A DNA stretch of 64,000 nucleotides from Kitasatospora phosalacinea. GTDB lineage: Bacteria > Actinomycetota > Actinomycetes > Streptomycetales > Streptomycetaceae. The notes beneath the pieces are model-generated. The model searched no databases and was not told the DNA's origin. It saw only the letters and a program-made list of their open reading frames with translations. Of this stretch, positions 31,056 through 38,576 are shown one piece after another. Each line of letters starts with the position of its first letter. Within the stretch, counting starts at the first letter, position 1. Position numbers and translations under genes: made by a program. The stretch spans positions 46,760 through 110,759 of the forward strand of contig NZ_JNYE01000050.1 of the NCBI RefSeq assembly GCF_000717185.1, in the 5' to 3' direction.

Positions 31056-31089
31056 CGGCCCCCGACCTGGGGAAACAGGTCGGGGGCCG
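31056..31089 (+). terminator. Terminator of tRNA-Ala
   Basis: Inverted repeat CGGCCCCCGACCT (31056-31068) and AGGTCGGGGGCCG (31077-31089) with the loop GGGGAAAC, starting 12 bp after the tRNA. Confidence 0.88.
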
Positions 31090-31209
31090 TTTGCGTGCCC
31101 GGAGCCTTCCGGTGCGGGTTCCACCACCGGGCCGCACGGTTCCGCCGAACCGTGCCGCCCGTGCGGTCCGTGCCGTCCCCTCCGGACCCTCCGGCCCCGG
31201 TCTCAGACG

Positions 31210-31717
31210 GTGACGGCCTCGCGGGTGAGGGTGGCCCGACCGCGCCGGGGGCGGGGCGGATCCGGCCGAGCTCGACCACGTCGACGGGATCATCACCGCC
31301 TGGCACTCCGAGCTGCCCGAGATCACCGGCCTCCCGCTCGAACTGGCCAAGCGCAACGCCCTGTTGACCGAGGTGTTCGACGAGGTCGCGGCGCGCGAAC
31401 TGGAGCGACTCGGGCTGACCGCGGCCGAGTACGGGGTGCTGGCCGTGCTGCGCCGGGTGGGGGAGCCGTACCGGCTGAAGCCGACCGGGCTGACCAGCGC
31501 CCTGCTGCTGTCCTCCGGCGGGACGGGCAACGTGCTCAAGCGGCTGGGTGCCGCGGGCCTGGCGTCGCGGGAGGCGGACGCGGGGGACGGGTGCAGCTCC
31601 TGGGTGCGGCTGACCCCGGAGGGGGTGCGGGCCGCGGAGGCGGCCGTGCGGGCGGTGACCGCGGCGCACGCGGGGATCGTGGCCGCGGATGCCGGAGGGG
31701 GGCGGCCCGGGCGCTGA
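31210..31717 (+). CDS. MarR-family transcriptional regulator, 5' end apparently frameshifted
   Basis: The winged-helix core is clear: ERLGLTAAEYGVLAVLRRVG, then LLLSSGGTGNVLKRLGAAGL and SSWVRLTPEGVRAAEAAV. Upstream in the same frame, ELDHVDGIITAWHSELPEIT and GLPLELAKRNALLTEVFDE are family-like, but no ATG or GTG exists between them and a stop at 31226. A GTG at 31210 or 31225 lies in the -1 frame, and deleting one G in the G-rich run near 31247-31258 would join them. The alternative is a TTG at 31364 giving 117 residues without the first helix. A sequencing error or a recent mutation is likely. The ligand is unknown. Confidence 0.62.
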
Positions 31718-31864
31718 ACGAACTGTTGCGGGGCGTGCTGGCGGCCGTGGAGGAGGTGTGCTGGTCCGCCGCTGAGCGGTGCCCGGACGTGGAACGGTCC
31801 CCGCCGCCGGGGGAGGCCCGGGGGGCGGGGACCGCTGGAGTGTTCGCGCGGGTCGGGGGCGGGC

Positions 31865-32746
31865 TCAGTGCGGCTTGCGCGGGTCGTGCGGCTTGGGGCG
31901 GTCGTCGTCGGCGGGCTTGGCGCCGGGCTCCGAAGCGTCGGCCGGGCCGGGCTCCTCGTGCGGGACGGAGCCGTTGAGCACGGCGCCGCCGACCGGGCCG
32001 CCCGCGGCGCTGCCGGGCGCCGTCGAGGAGGGCGTGGTGGTGGCGGCGGGCGAGGCCCCGGCCGGGGCGCTGTCCGGCGGGGTGACCGGGGCCGGGGGCT
32101 CGGTCAGCCACTCGGGGTTGTTCTGCTTGCGGTACCACTGCCAGGCCAGCACGCCGGTGCCGACCGCCAGCGTCCCGGCCACCGCGAGGCCGGTGGCCCA
32201 GCCGTTGCGGTGCTGCTTCTTGGCGTTCTTCGCGGCCAGTGCGCTGATCTCGGCGGCGCTGACGTTGCCGTGCAGCGCGGTGACCGCGGCGGCGCCGCGG
32301 GTCTGGGCCTCCTGGGCGATCGGAGTGACGCTCTCCACGGCCGCCTGGAAGGTCTCGGTGACCTTGGGCACCACGGTGGCCCTGGCGTGCCCGGCGGCGT
32401 GCCCGGCCGACAGCTTGGCGGCGAGCGCGGCCTCCTGGGCCCGGTGGACGGCGCGGAGCGCGGCCTTCTGGGTCTCCGGGGGGAGGCTGGTGAAGGCGCT
32501 CTCCAGGTGCGGGGCGAGGTGCTTGACGTACTGCACCCGGGCGGCGGCCGCGGCGTGGCCCGCCCCGGCCTTGGCCTGCGCCCCGGCGGCCGCGGCCTTC
32601 GGGCCGAGCGCCTCCAGCTTGGGGCCGAGCACCTGCTTGGCCTCCTCGGCGTAGTGCAGGGCGGTCTCCTTGGCGGAGGCGGCGTAGGGCGCGACGGCGT
32701 CCTTCGCCCGTCCGGCGGTCTCGCGCGCGGTGTCCGTACGGCTCAC
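31865..32746 (-). CDS. DUF5324 family membrane protein
   Basis: This is a 293-residue protein. Residues 1-185 are a long Ala-rich helical region ([40 protein letters not shown]). One transmembrane helix follows ([20 protein letters not shown], then WQWYRKQ). The tail is Pro/Ala-rich and ends in a charged [17 protein letters not shown]. The GTG at 32746 has AAGGAG; an upstream in-frame ATG at 32818 lacks one. The family is streptomycete-specific as far as I know and has no established function. It is divergent from the cyclophilin gene. Confidence 0.85.
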   Translation of the reverse strand: MSRTDTARETAGRAKDAVAPYAASAKETALHYAEEAKQVLGPKLEALGPKAAAAGAQAKAGAGHAAAAARVQYVKHLAPHLESAFTSLPPETQKAALRAVHRAQEAALAAKLSAGHAAGHARATVVPKVTETFQAAVESVTPIAQEAQTRGAAAVTALHGNVSAAEISALAAKNAKKQHRNGWATGLAVAGTLAVGTGVLAWQWYRKQNNPEWLTEPPAPVTPPDSAPAGASPAATTTPSSTAPGSAAGGPVGGAVLNGSVPHEEPGPADASEPGAKPADDDRPKPHDPRKPH

Positions 32747-32916
32747 GGGCTTCTCCTTCTCGGCGGGTGTCCGGCGTTGTCCGGTCTGCACCTTTCCACC
32801 TGATAGGAGATCATGCATGCCGTCCGGCTGCCGGGCACCTTCGGCTGAGCCGTCCGCGAGCCACGTGGGATGATTCCCCGGATAGTCAGGTAAAAGTTTT
32901 TGAGGAAGGTGCTGTC

Positions 32917-33251
32917 GTGGCCGAGGAACTCACCGCCACCCTGAAGACCAACCACGGTGACATCGTGGTCCGGCTCTTCCCGAACCACGCTCCGAAGACC
33001 GTGGCCAACTTCGTCGAGCTGGCCGAGGGCACCCGCGAGTGGAAGGACCCGAAGACCGGCGAGCTGGCCGCCAAGCCGCTGTACGACGGCACGGTCTTCC
33101 ACCGGGTGATCAGCGGCTTCATGATCCAGGGCGGCGACCCGCTGGGCAACGGCACCGGCGGCCCGGGCTACAAGTTCGCCGACGAGTTCCACCCGGACCT
33201 CGCCTTCACCAAGACGTGGTGATCCAGCAGGTCGTCGTCTCGCGCGGCTGA
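32917..33251 (+). pseudogene. Peptidyl-prolyl isomerase (cyclophilin) with an internal deletion
   Basis: The GTG at 32917 follows GAGGAAGG. The first 98 residues are a good cyclophilin N-terminal half ([40 protein letters not shown]), ending [16 protein letters not shown]. Then only TW and a stop (TGA 33220-33222) follow. Directly after, in another frame, the family's usual C-terminal end [12 protein letters not shown] is intact to TGA at 33251. About 70-75 codons are missing, including the NGSQFFIT segment and the Trp and His of the binding pocket. The open reading frame that remains encodes 101 residues and should be inactive. The gene's usual neighbours (DUF5324, rhomboid, crgA) are in place. 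Confidence 0.82.
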
Positions 33252-33374
33252 CCCGGGTCGCGCGCCCGGCCGCCCCGCGCGGGCGGCGCGCAGTAGCCTG
33301 GGCGGTCCCGGTGGTGCCCCGTTCTCGGCGGTGGCGGCGCCGGGACCGTCTTCGTTGAGGGAGGAACAGCGGCG

Positions 33375-34295
33375 ATGCATCCGGAGGAGCCCGTGCGACC
33401 GACGCCGGCGGACGGACAGGGCGCGGGGAGCGGGCTGCCCGGGTGCTACCGGCACCCCGAGCGGGAGACCGGGGTGCGCTGCACCAGGTGCGGGCACCCG
33501 GTCTGCCCGGAGTGCATGGTGCCCGCCGCGGTGGGCTTCCAGTGCCCGGACTGCGTGCACGGCGCCGCCGCCCGCGAGGAGCGGGCCCGCCAGCAGCCCA
33601 GGACCTCGGCCGGGGCGCTGCTGGCGCTCGGCGACGGGGCGCTGGTCACCAAGGTGCTGATCGGGATCAACCTGCTGGTCTTCCTGCTCACCCAGTACCT
33701 GGCGCCCGCGCTCTTCGACGACCTCGCCCTGCGCAGCCTCGCCCCGGTGCCCTGGGTGCGGATCGGGGTCGCGGAGGGGCCGGAGCAGTGGTACCGGCTG
33801 GGGACCGCGATGTTCGTGCACGGCGGCCTGCTGCACGTCGCGATGAACATGTTCTCGCTCTGGGTGCTCGGGCCGCAGCTGGAACGGGTGCTCGGCCGGC
33901 TCCGGTTCCTGGCCCTGTACGTGGTGTCCGGGCTGGCGGGCAACGCGTTCGCCTACCTGTTGACCCCGTCGAACCAGTGGCTGAACTCGGTCGGTGCCTC
34001 CGGTGCGATCTTCGGCCTGCTGGGCGCCACCGCGGTGCTGTTCCGGGTGACCAGGACGCCGATGCAGCCGGTGATCGCGCTGCTGGTGGTCAACCTGGTG
34101 CTGAGCTTCTCACTGCACGACATCCTCGACTGGCGCGCGCACGTCGGCGGCCTGGTGGTGGGCGCGGCTGTCGCCGCCGGGATGATGTACGCCCCGCGGG
34201 AGCGCCGGAACCTGGTGCAGGGGCTGGCGGTGGCCGGGGGGCTGGCCGCGGTCCTGCTGATGCTGCTGGTCGGGACGGCGCGGCTGCCCGGCTGA
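33375..34295 (+). CDS. Rhomboid intramembrane serine protease with N-terminal B-box zinc finger
   Basis: This is a 306-residue protein. Residues ~22-62 carry eight Cys/His ligands of a B-box type zinc finger (CYRHPE, RCTRCGHPVCPECMVP, QCPDC). The rhomboid domain has WYRLGTAMFVHGGLLHVAMN, the catalytic serine in NSVGASGAIFGLLG and the catalytic histidine in WRAHVGGLVVG, on helices 4 and 6 of six or seven. It should cleave transmembrane helices within the membrane; the substrate is unknown. The ATG has GGAGGAA upstream. It lies immediately before a DnaA-box cluster. Confidence 0.93.
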   Translation: MHPEEPVRPTPADGQGAGSGLPGCYRHPERETGVRCTRCGHPVCPECMVPAAVGFQCPDCVHGAAAREERARQQPRTSAGALLALGDGALVTKVLIGINLLVFLLTQYLAPALFDDLALRSLAPVPWVRIGVAEGPEQWYRLGTAMFVHGGLLHVAMNMFSLWVLGPQLERVLGRLRFLALYVVSGLAGNAFAYLLTPSNQWLNSVGASGAIFGLLGATAVLFRVTRTPMQPVIALLVVNLVLSFSLHDILDWRAHVGGLVVGAAVAAGMMYAPRERRNLVQGLAVAGGLAAVLLMLLVGTARLPG

Positions 34296-34298
34296 GGT

Positions 34299-34422
34299 CT
34301 GTCCACAGTCGGGACGCGCCCACCGATTCGATTTCTCGGCTCTACGCGCGTTATGCTGCTGCGTTGCGAGTTATCCACAGGAGCGGGAGAGTTTTCCCCA
34401 CTGTGGACAACCCTGTGGATAA
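34299..34422. promoter_or_regulatory. DnaA-box cluster outside oriC
   Basis: Boxes: CTGTCCACA 34299-34307 (one mismatch), TTATCCACA 34371-34379 (perfect), TTTTCCCCA 34392-34400 (weak), TGTGGACAA 34402-34410 (perfect, minus) and TGTGGATAA 34414-34422 (perfect, minus). Three perfect sites fall within 52 bp in a non-coding gap about 17 kb from oriC. This resembles titration or regulatory clusters known outside oriC. Confidence 0.82.
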
Positions 34423-34461
34423 ACGTTCGGACGCTGCGTCACGGCCCCCGCCGGGGCAGCA

Positions 34462-34500
34462 CCCGCACCGCCCCGGAGCGTGCGTCCGGAGCGGTGCGGG
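34462..34500 (-). terminator. Terminator after crgA
   Basis: CCCGCACCGC (34462-34471) and GCGGTGCGGG (34491-34500) form a 10-bp stem extended by CCGGA-type pairs inside. It lies ~50 bp past the crgA stop and separates it from the DnaA-box cluster. Confidence 0.7.
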
Positions 34501-34552
34501 GTGTCGCGGGGGTGCTGCGGTCAGCCGGTCCGCCGGGCGGGCGGAGTCGGCG

Positions 34553-34807
34553 TCACTTCCACTGCGTGGAGACGCCGAAGCCCGCCGCGATGAAGCCGAA
34601 GCCGGCCAGGATGTTCCAGTTGCCCCAGGCGCCCACCGGCCAGTCGCCGCTGGTCACGTAGTAGGTGACGATCCAGACCAGGCCGACCAGGAAGAACACC
34701 AGCATCAGTGGTGCCACCCAGCTCCGGCCGGAACTGATCTTCACGGCCGTCGCGGTGCTCGGGGGCGGCGTGTAGTCGGCCTTCTTGCGGAGTCGAGACT
34801 TCGGCAC
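34553..34807 (-). CDS. crgA: Cell division protein CrgA
   Basis: This is an 84-residue membrane protein with a basic cytoplasmic start ([20 protein letters not shown]) and two transmembrane helices ([20 protein letters not shown] and [16 protein letters not shown]). CrgA inhibits FtsZ-ring formation and coordinates septation with aerial growth in Streptomyces; in mycobacteria it binds FtsZ, FtsQ and FtsI. GTG 34807 has AGGAGAA upstream. Confidence 0.96.
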   Translation of the reverse strand: MPKSRLRKKADYTPPPSTATAVKISSGRSWVAPLMLVFFLVGLVWIVTYYVTSGDWPVGAWGNWNILAGFGFIAAGFGVSTQWK

Positions 34808-34961
34808 GAGGGGTTCTCCTGTCGATGCGCTGTGACCGCGCGGGTGGGTCAGCGTGGGCGGGCGGCAAATGGCGGGCCGGTCCGTACGGTTGGTCCTCCG
34901 CACATGCCACCGGCGTCCGTTAGCGTAGTGGCTCGCCGGGTCATAAGGAGATAAGGGTACG

Positions 34962-35732
34962 GTGCCTGATTCCACGATTTCTTCGCCGTCCCCGGCTCCG
35001 CGCCCCCGACGGGGGCGAATTGTCGGACGTGCCCTGACCTGCACCGTCTTCGCCCTCGCGGGACTGCTGTTCTACGTCAGCGCCCAGACCGCGCACGGCA
35101 CCGACCTGCGCACCGACAACTCGCTGCTCAAGCTCAGCGACGTCATACAGCAGCGCTCCACCCAGAACCAGCAGCTCTCCGAGCAGGTCTCCGAGGACCG
35201 GGACCGGGCCGACCGGCTGGCCCGGCAGCAGGGGCAGAGCCCGGACGACGCCGCGAAACTGGCCGAACTGCAGCGGGCCGCCGGGCTGGAGGCGCTGCGC
35301 GGGCCCGGGCTGACCGTCACCCTGGACGACGCCCCGCCGGACGCCACGGCCCGGATCCCCGGCGTCCCCGAGCCCGACGTCAACGACCTGGTGATCCACC
35401 AGCAGGACATCCAGGCCGTGGTGAACGCCCTGTGGCGGGGCGGCGCCGAGGGGATCCAGGTGATGGACCAGCGGCTGATCTCCACCAGCGCGGTGCGCTG
35501 CGTCGGCAACACCCTGCTGCTGCAGGGCCGGGTCTACTCGCCGCCGTACGTGATCCGGGCGGTCGGGAAGAGCGAGGCGCTGCGCTCCGCGGTGGACGCC
35601 GACCCGACGATCCGCAACTACCTGGGCTACGTGGCCGCGTACGGGCTGGGCTGGAAGGTCCAGGAGAGCGACGAGCTGACCCTGCCCGGCTACACCGGCT
35701 CCGCCGACCTGCGGGCCGCCACCGCCCCCTGA
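34962..35732 (+). CDS. DUF881 family membrane protein
   Basis: This is a 256-residue protein with one N-terminal transmembrane helix ([19 protein letters not shown]). A coiled-coil stretch follows ([20 protein letters not shown]). The DUF881 domain has [37 protein letters not shown] and [20 protein letters not shown]. The family is usually found beside crgA and pabA in actinobacteria; its function is unknown. The GTG start has AGGG, and AAGGAG a little further upstream. Confidence 0.9.
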   Translation: MPDSTISSPSPAPRPRRGRIVGRALTCTVFALAGLLFYVSAQTAHGTDLRTDNSLLKLSDVIQQRSTQNQQLSEQVSEDRDRADRLARQQGQSPDDAAKLAELQRAAGLEALRGPGLTVTLDDAPPDATARIPGVPEPDVNDLVIHQQDIQAVVNALWRGGAEGIQVMDQRLISTSAVRCVGNTLLLQGRVYSPPYVIRAVGKSEALRSAVDADPTIRNYLGYVAAYGLGWKVQESDELTLPGYTGSADLRAATAP

Positions 35733-35897
35733 GCGCCCCCGGGCGCCCAAGGGCACCCCTGAAGCACCCCTGGAGCACCCCGAGGCGCCCCCGGGCCCCC
35801 TGGACGGGCCGCGGGCGGTCCCCGTTGCCCGGATACCCTCCTGGGCCGGGCGGTGGTGCGTCTACGCTTGTGCAGACCCGAATCACCGAGGAGCACC

Positions 35898-36068
35898 ATG
35901 TACGGCTGGATCTGGCGGCATCTCCCGGGCCCCGCGCCGGTGCGCGCGCTGATCGCCCTGCTGCTCGTCCTCGGGGTGGTCTACGTCCTGTTCCAGTACG
36001 TCTTCCCGTGGGCCGAGCCGCTGCTCCCCTTCGGGAACGTGACGGTGGACCAGGGCAACGGCGGCTGA
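35898..36068 (+). CDS. Small single-pass membrane protein
   Basis: A 56-residue protein with one helix (ALIALLLVLGVVYVLFQYVF) after a short basic start (MYGWIWRHLPGPAPVR), ending GNVTVDQGNGG. The ATG follows GAGGAGCACC. Similar short proteins precede pabA in streptomycetes. Function unknown. Confidence 0.8.
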   Translation: MYGWIWRHLPGPAPVRALIALLLVLGVVYVLFQYVFPWAEPLLPFGNVTVDQGNGG

Positions 36069-36126
36069 TCCCGGCGCCGTTGCGAGCCAGTCCGTCCCCC
36101 GACGCACCCGTACCCCAGGAGTAGCG

Positions 36127-36789
36127 ATGACCTCCGCCGGCAGAGCGCCCCGGATCCTCGTGGTCGACAACTACGACAGCTTCGTCTTCAACATCGTCCA
36201 GTACCTGTACCAGCTGGGTGCGGTCTGCGAGGTGGTCCGCAACGACGAGCTGACCGTGGCCGACGCCCGGCCGCGGGCGGGCGAGGAGGGCTACGACGGG
36301 GTGCTGCTCTCCCCCGGGCCCGGCACGCCCGAGGAGGCGGGGGTGTGCGTGGAGATGGTGCACCACTGCGCGCGCACCGGGCTGCCGCTGTTCGGGGTGT
36401 GCCTGGGCCTGCAGTCGATCGCGGTGGCGCACGGCGCGGTGGTCGGGCGGGCGCCCGAGCTGCTGCACGGCAAGACCTCGCCGGTGCTGCACGAGGACGG
36501 CGGCGTCTTCGCGGGCCTGCCCTCGCCGCTGACCGCGACCCGCTACCACTCGCTGGCGGTCGACCCGGGGACGGTGCCCGCCGAGCTGGTGGTGACCTCG
36601 CGCACCGACAGCGGCGTGATCATGGGGCTGCGGCACCGCGAACTCCTCATCGAGGGCGTCCAGTTCCACCCGGAGTCGGTGCTCACCGAGGGCGGCCACC
36701 GGATGCTGGCCAACTGGCTCGCCGAGTGCGGCTTCCCGGAGGCGGTGGGCCGCTCGGCCGGCCTCGCCCCGGTCATCGGTCGGGGCTGA
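36127..36789 (+). CDS. pabA: Glutamine amidotransferase, aminodeoxychorismate/anthranilate synthase component II
   Basis: This is a 220-residue class I glutamine amidotransferase that supplies ammonia for p-aminobenzoate or anthranilate synthesis. The triad is Cys92 (FGVCLGLQ), His181 and Glu183 (FHPESVLTE). ILVVDNYDSFVFNIVQYL at the start and LLSPGPGTPEEAG are diagnostic. No component I gene is nearby, so which aminase it serves is not shown; the origin-linked copy is usually called PabA/TrpG2. The sortase gene starts 3 bp after its stop, so the genes are coupled. Confidence 0.93.
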   Translation: MTSAGRAPRILVVDNYDSFVFNIVQYLYQLGAVCEVVRNDELTVADARPRAGEEGYDGVLLSPGPGTPEEAGVCVEMVHHCARTGLPLFGVCLGLQSIAVAHGAVVGRAPELLHGKTSPVLHEDGGVFAGLPSPLTATRYHSLAVDPGTVPAELVVTSRTDSGVIMGLRHRELLIEGVQFHPESVLTEGGHRMLANWLAECGFPEAVGRSAGLAPVIGRG

Positions 36790-36792
36790 CGG

Positions 36793-37740
36793 GTGACCGC
36801 CGTGCGCCCGGAAGGGGGCGCTCCCGAGGAGTTGGGGGAGCCGGAGGGGTGGGGCGTCTACGAGGCCCCGGCCGAGCAGACCCTGAAGCTGCGGCTGTCC
36901 GACACCGCGGGCGCCGGGGCGATACCCGGGCCGTCCGGGCCGCCGTCGGGGGGCGGGCGGGCGGACCGCCGCCGGGGGGCGGGCACCGGCCGCCGCCGGG
37001 CCACCGGCAAGCGCACCGGGCCGCGGCCGCCGCGCCCCAAGGAGCGCAGGCGGGTGGTGCTGGCCCGGCTGCTGGGGGAGCTGTTCATCACCCTCGGCGC
37101 GGTGATGCTGCTGTTCGTCTCGTACCAGCTGTGGTGGACCAACGTGCTGGCCGACCGGGACGCGGGCGCCGCCAGCGACAAGCTGGAGCAGCAGTGGGCC
37201 CAGCAGCAGCAACAGCCCGTGCCGTCCGGCGGGACGACCCCGGTCCCGCAGACCAAGTTCGAGCCCGGGCAGGGCTTCGCCATCATCCACATCCCGAAGC
37301 TGGGCCTGGACTACCCGGTCGCCGAGGGCACCGACAAGCAGAAGGTGCTCGACCACGGCCTGGTGGGCCACTACGCGGGCACCGCGATGCCGTCCGACCC
37401 GGACGGCAACTTCGCGGTCGCCGCGCACCGCACCACGCACGGGCAGCCGTTCCGGAAGATCGGCCAGCTGGTGCCGGGCGACAGGATCGTGGTGGAGACC
37501 GCGACGGCGTACTACACGTACGAGGTGGCGGGCGGCATCCCGGAGACCCCGCCGAGCAACGTGACGGTGCTGCAGAAGGTCCCGAAGGGTTCGCCGTTCA
37601 CCGCGCCGGGCCGCTACCTGACCATGACGACATGCACGCCGGAGTTCAGTGCCCGGGGAAGGCTGATCGTGTTTGGCAAGATGGTCGAGGAACGGCCGAG
37701 GAGCCAGGGGCAGCCGGAGGTGCTGACCGGGCAACACTGA
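36793..37740 (+). CDS. srtE1: Class E sortase (SrtE1-like)
   Basis: This is a 315-residue membrane transpeptidase. The N-terminal ~95 residues are a basic Gly/Arg-rich cytoplasmic region, followed by one transmembrane helix (ELFITLGAVMLLFVSYQLWW) and an Ala/Gln-rich linker. The sortase barrel has the catalytic His212 (VAAHRTTHG), Cys281 (TMTTCTPEF) and an Arg seven to nine residues later (SARGRL). Class E sortases attach LAXTG proteins, such as long chaplins in Streptomyces, to peptidoglycan. GTG 36793 lies right behind pabA. A second paralogue follows. Confidence 0.93.
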   Translation: MTAVRPEGGAPEELGEPEGWGVYEAPAEQTLKLRLSDTAGAGAIPGPSGPPSGGGRADRRRGAGTGRRRATGKRTGPRPPRPKERRRVVLARLLGELFITLGAVMLLFVSYQLWWTNVLADRDAGAASDKLEQQWAQQQQQPVPSGGTTPVPQTKFEPGQGFAIIHIPKLGLDYPVAEGTDKQKVLDHGLVGHYAGTAMPSDPDGNFAVAAHRTTHGQPFRKIGQLVPGDRIVVETATAYYTYEVAGGIPETPPSNVTVLQKVPKGSPFTAPGRYLTMTTCTPEFSARGRLIVFGKMVEERPRSQGQPEVLTGQH

Positions 37741-37758
37741 GCAGCGAGGCACGGCACC

Positions 37759-38487
37759 ATGGGCACAGCCATTCGGGGCGGGCGGCGGCGCGGACGGCTG
37801 GGGGCGGTGCTGGGGCTGCTGGGGGAGCTGCTGATCACCCTGGGGCTGGTGCTGGCGCTGTTCGTCGGGTACTCGCTGTGGTGGACGGACGTGGTGGCCG
37901 ACCGGGCCGCCGGGCGGGCGGGGGACCGGCTGCGGCAGACCTGGTCCGCCCCGGCGGCGCCGCCGGGGGACACCACCGCCGCCCCGGTGCCGCAGTACGC
38001 GGCGGGCGACGGGCTGGGCTTCCTGCACGTGCCCGCCTTCGGCGCGGGCGACCAGACGCTGATCCGGATGGGCACCACCGCGGAGGTGCTCGACGAGGGC
38101 GTGGCGGGCGTCTACGAGGAGCCGTACCGCTCGGCGATGCCCTGGGACGCGGAGGGCAACTTCGCGCTGGCGGCGCACCGCGACGGGCACGGCGCGAAGT
38201 TCCACGACCTGGACAAGCTGGCGGTGGGCGACCCGGTGGTGGTGGAGACCAAGGACGCCTGGTACGTCTACCGGGTCGCCGGGACGCTGCCGCAGACCTC
38301 CAAGTACGACGTGGGCGTGGTGGCGCCCGTCCCCGAGGGCTCGCCGTTCACCGGCCCGGGCCGTTACCTGACGCTGACCACCTGCACGCCGGTGTACACC
38401 TCCCGCTACCGGATGGCGGTCTGGGCGCAGCTGGTCCGGGTCGACCCGGTGGACGCGAGGCGCACCCCGCCGCCCGAACTGCGCTGA
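37759..38487 (+). CDS. srtE2: Class E sortase (SrtE2-like)
   Basis: This is a 242-residue sortase with a short basic start, one helix (LLGELLITLGLVLALFVGYS, then LWW) and the catalytic His140 (LAAHRDGHG), Cys209 (TLTTCTPVY) and an Arg seven to nine residues later (SRYRMAV). It lacks the long N-terminal extension of its neighbour. The two paralogues (SrtE1/SrtE2) occur in tandem in S. coelicolor, where loss of both blocks aerial development. It ends at a strong shared terminator facing pknB. Confidence 0.93.
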   Translation: MGTAIRGGRRRGRLGAVLGLLGELLITLGLVLALFVGYSLWWTDVVADRAAGRAGDRLRQTWSAPAAPPGDTTAAPVPQYAAGDGLGFLHVPAFGAGDQTLIRMGTTAEVLDEGVAGVYEEPYRSAMPWDAEGNFALAAHRDGHGAKFHDLDKLAVGDPVVVETKDAWYVYRVAGTLPQTSKYDVGVVAPVPEGSPFTGPGRYLTLTTCTPVYTSRYRMAVWAQLVRVDPVDARRTPPPELR

Positions 38488-38493
38488 CCGGGC

Positions 38494-38556
38494 GCCGCAA
38501 CGGCCGAGGGGCCGCACCGTTCGCAGTGAACGGTGCGGCCCCTCGGCCGTTGCGGC
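38494..38556. terminator. Bidirectional terminator between srtE2 and pknB
   Basis: A perfect 29-bp inverted repeat (38494-38522 and 38528-38556) with a 5-base loop GCAGT, placed between convergent genes. It is the longest perfect hairpin I found in the window. Confidence 0.93.
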
Positions 38557-38576
38557 TGCCGCGGCTCCGACGGCGG

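Noticed and set aside
32864..32871. CACGTG near the cyclophilin promoter (and others near 42965, 56113, 62690, 63052) as parS
   Set aside because: Only the central hexamer matches; outer arms are unrelated to the consensus.
35745..35800. Tandem GCACCCCTG-like repeats after the DUF881 gene
   Set aside because: Only three or four short, imperfect copies in C-rich DNA; too little to call a functional repeat.
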